Below, piece by piece: positions 60,901 to 64,000 of a DNA stretch of 64,000 nucleotides (position 1 is the stretch's first letter; each line of letters opens with the position of its first letter). This DNA is from Moritella sp. 24 (GTDB taxonomy: Bacteria > Pseudomonadota > Gammaproteobacteria > Enterobacterales > Moritellaceae): NCBI RefSeq assembly GCF_018219155.1, contig NZ_CP056123.1, positions 3,047,505 through 3,111,504 of the forward strand. The letters run 5' to 3'. The translations under genes and the position numbers were made by a program. Below the pieces are notes generated by a model. That model was not told where the DNA came from and did not search any database. It was given only the letters and a program-made list of their open reading frames with translations.

Positions 60901-61567
60901 TAGACAGAGGTGCAGGTAATGGAGCCAATTCACTTCGCCAGAACGCTAACGCTTTATCTGCAGCATCTGAAGAAAGGTATTGCTTTTGTTCTGTTACCCA
61001 CTGGCTATACTGCACAGAAGAATCTGGAGCAGCTGTGCTATCAACAAGCTGAGAATAATACTTGGCCCAAGTAGCAACCATTTGCTCAATAGAATAAAAA
61101 TCACCCGCAATATGATGCAATGTCACGATTAAATAAGGTGTTACCTTACCATCCGAGTCATTTATCAACACATTAGCTCTGCACACATAACCTTGTTCTA
61201 ATTCAAATGGTTGATCAGCGCATTTTGCTATCCAATCATCCTTTTCTGTTTCTGTGAAGCTGTGCTTTTCGACAGAAAAATGTGCTGATTTATGCGATGC
61301 GAGAAAAGCATAAACGCCCTTTTCATCTTGTTGATAACCCGTTTTAAGCGCATCATGGTGCGCTATCGTATGATAATAGCTCTGCTCTAATAAATGAATA
61401 TCAATAGCATGCTGCTCTCTACCACCTAGTAAGGTAGAAAAATACATATTATACGCGGAAGATTCAGGGGCTAGCTTGTATAAGAACCAAAGCGATTTTT
61501 GATTCGAAGATACATCTAGTCGAAGTCCTTGTTCATTTTGTTCCATTTTATTTTGTTCCAATTCCAT
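54947..61567 (-). CDS. Non-ribosomal peptide synthetase A: starter module (Asp) and Gly module
   Basis: A 2206-residue first NRPS. It starts with a C domain (HHIAGDF, about residue 152) although no module precedes it, so it probably attaches an acyl group. Then A (about 611-751), T (GGDS, about 995), T (GGDS, about 1078), C (HHLIVDGWT, about 1319), A (about 1764) and T (GGNS, about 2148). My pocket readings are DLTKVGHVG, matching the aspartate code, and DILQLGVVW, close to the glycine code. The second C resembles the D-accepting C domains that follow E domains elsewhere in this system, yet no E domain precedes it here. GGAAGG lies before the ATG, eleven bases after the hydroxylase gene. Confidence 0.95.
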   Translation of the reverse strand: MELEQNKMEQNEQGLRLDVSSNQKSLWFLYKLAPESSAYNMYFSTLLGGREQHAIDIHLLEQSYYHTIAHHDALKTGYQQDEKGVYAFLASHKSAHFSVEKHSFTETEKDDWIAKCADQPFELEQGYVCRANVLINDSDGKVTPYLIVTLHHIAGDFYSIEQMVATWAKYYSQLVDSTAAPDSSVQYSQWVTEQKQYLSSDAADKALAFWRSELAPLPAPLSISTDFERGDIQKFDGCELQFDGSQALTDKVTTLVRETKTTSYTVLLSAFQFYLHKLSGQSKFLIASPTMGRYTRTHKEIVGYCVNPFLIPADFTEPGNFTELIVERAHFYRQSLRHQRMPLTEISEALMDNRSAERTAVTSHMFTYTRANDRIIGMPISDHIIDSGQRGAAHELNLVVYEYENAFRYHWRFNSSLYTAETVTAIADGFFELLEELLLSPNKPLTQHQLKAWLPDTTPMTPSYETGLAMWQDIAPTQPALLYNEQVLTVAEVSEQASRLAYALSQSNVNHCDRVAILLPRGVDQVIAMLSVWYAGAAFVPLDDGQPNERTQTMLKEADVEVCVGAGNRPDWLPEIYQWLDVVDTLAQASQLLAQPLRLCADDPAYLIFTSGSTGTPKAVSVGHGALASYVEAVNSRLDLPKNSVYASLASVATDLGYTALWAGLLSGNQVRILDQEFMLDAEGLADHLAQYPVDMLKVVPSHLQGLLASERSEILPRHTLVFGGEEVNNSLLEQLRVYSSELNVFNHYGPTEATVGVIAGRLLAGEPTALGTPLDGCRVYLLDSLLQAVPVGAIGDLYIAGNQLAQGYWQDSVKTAQNFIRDPFNAGELMYRSGDRAKQLADGRIKFIGRADGQVKIRGYRVELAEIETQLNALAGVVEAAIVFDKMEGREKLTAVVVSKQDKTELSHLLSMSLPSYMQPHYWHSVAEIPRTINGKVDRKNLIDILNRSTNESDLDSAFYSEQGALFFCRLFAKVLNKQVNEITSSDGFFAIGGDSILALQLVAIARKEGVKLTPQLLFKHQTPVELAEVMADQLPQLDPKEKLHEQAISALVELWSTALSKQNIKSSDNFFEIGGDSILALQFIAAARKKNIILRPQDVFKYQTLADLALFIAPQIEEKNTNVEQISSTTVINTEQSVSRYDLDVLPDTLAVDDVTANISARDLNTICQDIPASLIDDLLPLSPTQQGILFHCLLDQQPELYLNVTSMALTGSINTGAFLSAWKSAALRHDVTRSRFIWHDLEQPYQVVCRDTEMNTVMLDWQAFSTSEQNTKFETLVAKEHQIGFKLTDAPLMRVILVKLSPQEHRLIWTRHHLIVDGWTSALIAGDAMAIYKQKDLLPAPHYADYFSWLARQDMTYAGKEWQAYLADFTQTTHLPRPEMPMQGQKHRQYQIAESVTQKLKTQARTHGLTLNTLVQLAWGITLSRFTGGYDVIFGMTSAGRPQEVSDIEHMAGVFIASLPLRASLNPAERLVDCAAQLQLDASELRSIDYMPLAEIQSYVDLEPGELLFDTALVFQNYPFPKELRDMTTPKFDLLEVSESSNFPLMLQVEPSHVLNIHCSFDTQKVSQELAASMLTTLDAALTYLSEDVDTYTYQLIESLTLPTVVNEPQVDLPAKWDLLDEVKLRANEYGENLALITDNRQLTYQELVVEVSELAGAMGRLNLNNEQPIAVCLAREADLVITLLAIYQLGLSYIPLDPLQPQRRLEDILNQAEPQLVITERIFDSAPCLSPTALKKQPEVFDSVVDCHPNQLAYTIFTSGSTGRPKGVQIDRAALNYFLQAIQDVVHISAEDRLLAVTTIGFDIAVLELFLPLVHGATLVLANEQQSKDSQALSQLLSQHKISVMQATPATWQSLADIDSAWWSSLNVLTGGEALSAALAELLIKKAASVTNVYGPTEATVWASSSSVEHVTGKSAALGKPFNNTQFYVLDSALQPVLSGVEGELYISGLGLARGYLNRPKLTAESFLPDPFSQAPGQRMYRTGDRVYFDSKGELQFIGRTDFQVKLRGFRIELGEIEAVLQAQNGVKEAIALVWQADTEHGYITAYVTLRKSVVLDSELLLRLIAEHLPVYMVPTEIVILDAMPLNSNGKIDRKALPESDSHGMSHYLSPQTELEHQLVDIWQQILGHDQIGIQDSFFRLGGNSLSATRLQARIQRTFSVQIPLAELFHNPTIAELAMLLEKESLQQDDLAMMADLLDQFE

Positions 61568-61578
61568 TTTAAACCTTC

Positions 61579-62544
61579 CTAAACATTACCTTCAGCCATA
61601 GCAACGACAACTTTACGGGCGCCTGTAAAACGCGAACGAGAGTGAGCAGTAAGCATATTATCAAGCATCAAAATATCTCCGGCCTGCCATGGAAATTTAA
61701 TTGTACACTCGTCTAAGACGCCACGGATTTCAGCCAGAATAGAGTCTTCGATAGGAGAACCATCTCCGTAATACACATTACGTGGCAGATCTTCTTCGTC
61801 TACGACAGATAATAAGGTTTCTCGAATGTTGGCTTCAAGGTTAGAAACATGGAATAAGTGCGCTTGATTGAACCAGACCATTTCATGCGTTTTAGGGTGC
61901 TGAGCAACACCTTGGCATACCTGACTAGTTCGTAATTCACCATCAGACTTCCATTCAAAGTGAATCTTATTTGCCAGACAAAATCGTTCAACTTGTTTTT
62001 TATCTTCTGTTGCAAATACTTTTTCCCATGGCAGATCAAGTCCATTACCGTAATTACGAACGTATTTTAATTTTTTAGAGTCAAAGCGTTCGCGGATCTT
62101 AGGATCTATTTTATTGAAGATGAGGCGGCTATCCGCAATCGGTGTTTCACCTTCAGTTTCAGCTGGGGTAATACAGTGAAACCAAATTTTCATCGGCCAA
62201 TTAAGCGTGTAAGCCTGTTCATTATGCAGTGGGATCTGTTGATGTGCGGGATACTCAGTAGTGGTATAAACACCTTCACCAAGATCAGTTCTGGGTGTCG
62301 AAGCAAATTCATAATTAAGTAATGGAGAGCCAAACGAACGCGCAAACTCTTGAAATGGTTCTTCACCTATCGTATCAAACCCTCGGAATAAAACCCCACC
62401 AGCGCGTAGCAACTCTTCTTCAACAATCTGATGTGCACCTTGCAAATAATCCGATAATCGTCCGCCTAAGGTCGGGGTTACAATTTTCGGTAAATCATGT
62501 TCTGCAAACATAGAGTTAATACGTAAGTTCGTTGTTGTGCTCAT
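61579..62544 (-). CDS. Fe(II)/2-oxoglutarate hydroxylase, TauD/SyrP-like; probable NRPS-bound Asp beta-hydroxylase
   Basis: A 321-residue cytoplasmic dioxygenase of the TauD superfamily. Iron ligands are readable as His-Asn-Glu in LHNEQAY (about residues 107-113; an HxE pair) and a distal His in TAHSRSRF near the C-terminus (about 302-309), whose Arg residues would bind 2-oxoglutarate. The HNE form is the one seen in SyrP-type enzymes that hydroxylate aspartate held on NRPS carrier domains. It is the first gene of the NRPS operon, eleven bases from NRPS A, which contains an Asp module. Alternative: hydroxylation of another tethered residue. The promoter region carries a Fur box. Confidence 0.88.
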   Translation of the reverse strand: MSTTTNLRINSMFAEHDLPKIVTPTLGGRLSDYLQGAHQIVEEELLRAGGVLFRGFDTIGEEPFQEFARSFGSPLLNYEFASTPRTDLGEGVYTTTEYPAHQQIPLHNEQAYTLNWPMKIWFHCITPAETEGETPIADSRLIFNKIDPKIRERFDSKKLKYVRNYGNGLDLPWEKVFATEDKKQVERFCLANKIHFEWKSDGELRTSQVCQGVAQHPKTHEMVWFNQAHLFHVSNLEANIRETLLSVVDEEDLPRNVYYGDGSPIEDSILAEIRGVLDECTIKFPWQAGDILMLDNMLTAHSRSRFTGARKVVVAMAEGNV

Positions 62545-62604
62545 AGCTAAAATCTCATGTGAAAATTAAAATAAGATAAAATAATTTAAATTTTAAATGG
62601 TAAT

Positions 62605-62623
62605 GATAATGATAATCAGTATC
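62605..62623. promoter_or_regulatory. Fur box in the divergent promoter region
   Basis: GATAATGATAATCAGTATC matches the 19-bp Fur consensus GATAATGATAATCATTATC at 18 positions. It lies about 60 bases before the hydroxylase start (leftward) and about 60 before the MbtH start (rightward), so one site could repress both directions when iron is plentiful. Confidence 0.92.
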
Positions 62624-62685
62624 ATATAGGTATGAATCACATTTTAAAACAAATATTAAACATTAAATTGAGATATAGGCTAAGC

Positions 62686-62880
62686 ATGAAACAAACGTCG
62701 ACATTATTTAACATAGTGATTAACACCGAAGAACAGTTTTCCATTTGGCCTAGCTATAAACCATTACCTACTGGCTGGAAAGACGTGGGCTTTGAAGGCA
62801 GTAAAGAACATTGCTTAGAAGAAATTAAAAAAGTGTGGACGGATATGCGCCCTGCATCTTTGAAAAACGCACTCACATAA
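62686..62880 (+). CDS. MbtH-like NRPS accessory protein
   Basis: A 64-residue MbtH-like protein. It has the family signature: NTEEQFSIWP, PLPTGWKDVGFEG, CLEEIKKVWTDMRP and SL near the end, including the conserved Trp residues. MbtH proteins bind A domains and help them fold or activate amino acids. The start at 62686 gives the usual family length and has AGG six bases upstream; the longer frame from 62632 is less likely. It diverges from the NRPS operon, sharing the Fur box region, and leads into the receptor gene. Confidence 0.93.
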   Translation: MKQTSTLFNIVINTEEQFSIWPSYKPLPTGWKDVGFEGSKEHCLEEIKKVWTDMRPASLKNALT

Positions 62881-62925
62881 CTTTAACAACTGTAAACGTA
62901 AATCAGCATTAACATAGGATGTAGT

Positions 62926-64000
62926 ATGCTCAAATCTAAACTAGCTAAAGCCATTAGCCTGTCATTAAAACCGCAATATCTAGTGATGACTCTTCTCGCA
63001 ACCTCAACGTCAGCGTTTTCATCAGAACAAGATGTAAATAAAGACGTAACAGAAGACGTACAGGTTACGAGAGTAGTCGGAATTAAACAGACTTTAACCA
63101 GTAACATAGCCCAATCAACCATGCGCTCAGAAGCTGACTTGTCTACGGTTCCCCGTTCAGTGCAAGTCATCAACTCAGAGGTGATCGAACAACAGGATGC
63201 TTCAGACCTAAGTGATGTAGTGCAAAACGTCAGTAACGTGACAGAGCATAATAACTTTGGTGGCACACGCGATTTATTCAAAATCCGTGGTTATGAAGCT
63301 AATGTTTACGAAGATGGCACTCGAGTTTACGGGTTAGCTCAAGACAAAGCAGTCATTGAAGATCTAGAATCTGTTGAAGTAGTGAAAGGCCCAGAGTCCG
63401 TTCTATATGGTAATATGAGTCCTGGTGGCTTAATTAATTTAATCAGTAAACGTCCGACTCCAATATCACAAAATAAAGTCAAAGCGACCGTCGATGAACA
63501 TGGTAAACAACGACTTAGCGTAGACTTCACTGGTGCAGCCAATGACAGTGGCACCCTACTTTATCGTCTTGTCGGTGTCTTTGATGAATCAGATGACTGG
63601 CGTGATAATTCAGATAGTAAACAAATTTATGTTGCACCAAGTCTTAGCTGGCTAGTGACTGACGATACGACACTCACATTCTCTTATAAATATAATAAAG
63701 AAGAATTACCTTTTGACCGCGGTACATTAGCAGTGCGTAATAGCACCAATACAGGTTGGGAATTCTTAGATATTGGTGAGAATGATTTAGGCAGTGATTT
63801 CTCTCGTCAAGAACGTGAAGTCCATAAATTTGGCCTTGATATTGACCATTCCGTCAATGATTACTGGAGCATGCGTATAAAAGCGCGTAATTACGATAGA
63901 GAAGGCTCAGCTGAACGAGTTCACTTTTATGCGTCTTCAGCAGCATCTCAAAAAGGCCCTGTTTACGGTCAAGATGGTGCCAGCGTAGCCTTTGACGGTA
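62926..64000 (+). CDS. TonB-dependent siderophore receptor (partial, runs off the window)
   Basis: The first 358 residues of an outer-membrane receptor; the frame is open to the window edge. A signal peptide (about residues 1-32, cut near SAFSSEQ) is followed by a TonB-box-like segment (about 40-52), the plug domain with SVQVINSEVIEQQ, FKIRGY, DGTRVYG, VEVVKGPESVLYGNMSPGGLINLISKRP (key residues VEVVKGP, LYG, PGG), and the beginning of the beta-barrel. It resembles FhuA/FpvA-type siderophore receptors and should take up the ferric form of the product of the adjacent NRPSs. AGGAT lies eight bases before the ATG; it follows the MbtH gene by 45 bases. Confidence 0.95.
   Translation, partial: MLKSKLAKAISLSLKPQYLVMTLLATSTSAFSSEQDVNKDVTEDVQVTRVVGIKQTLTSNIAQSTMRSEADLSTVPRSVQVINSEVIEQQDASDLSDVVQNVSNVTEHNNFGGTRDLFKIRGYEANVYEDGTRVYGLAQDKAVIEDLESVEVVKGPESVLYGNMSPGGLINLISKRPTPISQNKVKATVDEHGKQRLSVDFTGAANDSGTLLYRLVGVFDESDDWRDNSDSKQIYVAPSLSWLVTDDTTLTFSYKYNKEELPFDRGTLAVRNSTNTGWEFLDIGENDLGSDFSRQEREVHKFGLDIDHSVNDYWSMRIKARNYDREGSAERVHFYASSAASQKGPVYGQDGASVAFDG

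Overview
The window reads as chromosomal DNA of a low-GC marine gammaproteobacterium of the Moritella / Psychromonas / Vibrio kind. That placement is inference from gene content (chitinase, adenosine deaminase, molybdate genes, RNase Z, Cache-GGDEF proteins, MSHA-like pilin, a large siderophore-type NRPS locus); no rRNA or tRNA is present to fix it.

Left part (1-12.2 kb): two unrecognised exported or secreted-type proteins; modE (regulator); a cyuA/UPF0597 L-cysteine desulfidase; two tandem paralogous membrane diguanylate cyclases; modABC behind a near-perfect inverted repeat that looks like a ModE operator; a DUF1059 protein; an AraC regulator and an EamA (DMT) exporter. Several gene ends here carry short tandem repeats lying on or just after the stop codon.

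Middle (12.3-34.5 kb): a secreted GH18 chitinase; a decayed second copy of the EamA exporter; a PilZ (c-di-GMP receptor) gene whose last codons run into that dead gene; adenosine deaminase; an ornithine-cyclodeaminase-like plus D-threonine aldolase/D-serine dehydratase-like pair with a divergent LysR regulator; RNase Z; a MATE exporter with a divergent LysR regulator; an oligopeptide-type ABC operon (fused double ATPase, binding protein, two permeases); an unrecognised lipoprotein; a POT-type peptide symporter; and a lone type IV pilin-like protein.

Right part (34.5-64 kb): a siderophore-type locus. A minus-strand operon reads Fe(II)/2-oxoglutarate hydroxylase, NRPS A (2206 aa), NRPS B (2239 aa), NRPS C (4556 aa, ending in a thioesterase). 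Diverging from it on the plus strand are an MbtH-like protein and a TonB-dependent receptor that runs off the window. The divergent region holds an almost perfect Fur box, so the whole locus should be iron-repressed. Reading the adenylation pockets by eye gives Asp-Gly-(module without A domain)-Ser-Ser-Asp-Gly. The two Asp modules and the A-less module all carry tandem carrier domains, whereas the Gly and Ser modules carry single ones. With the SyrP/TauD-like hydroxylase this suggests an acylated peptide in which beta-hydroxy-aspartates bind iron, possibly three of them, giving hexadentate binding with no hydroxamate or catechol. No hydroxamate or catechol genes are seen in the window. This is the most interesting system here and is a prediction, not a demonstrated product.
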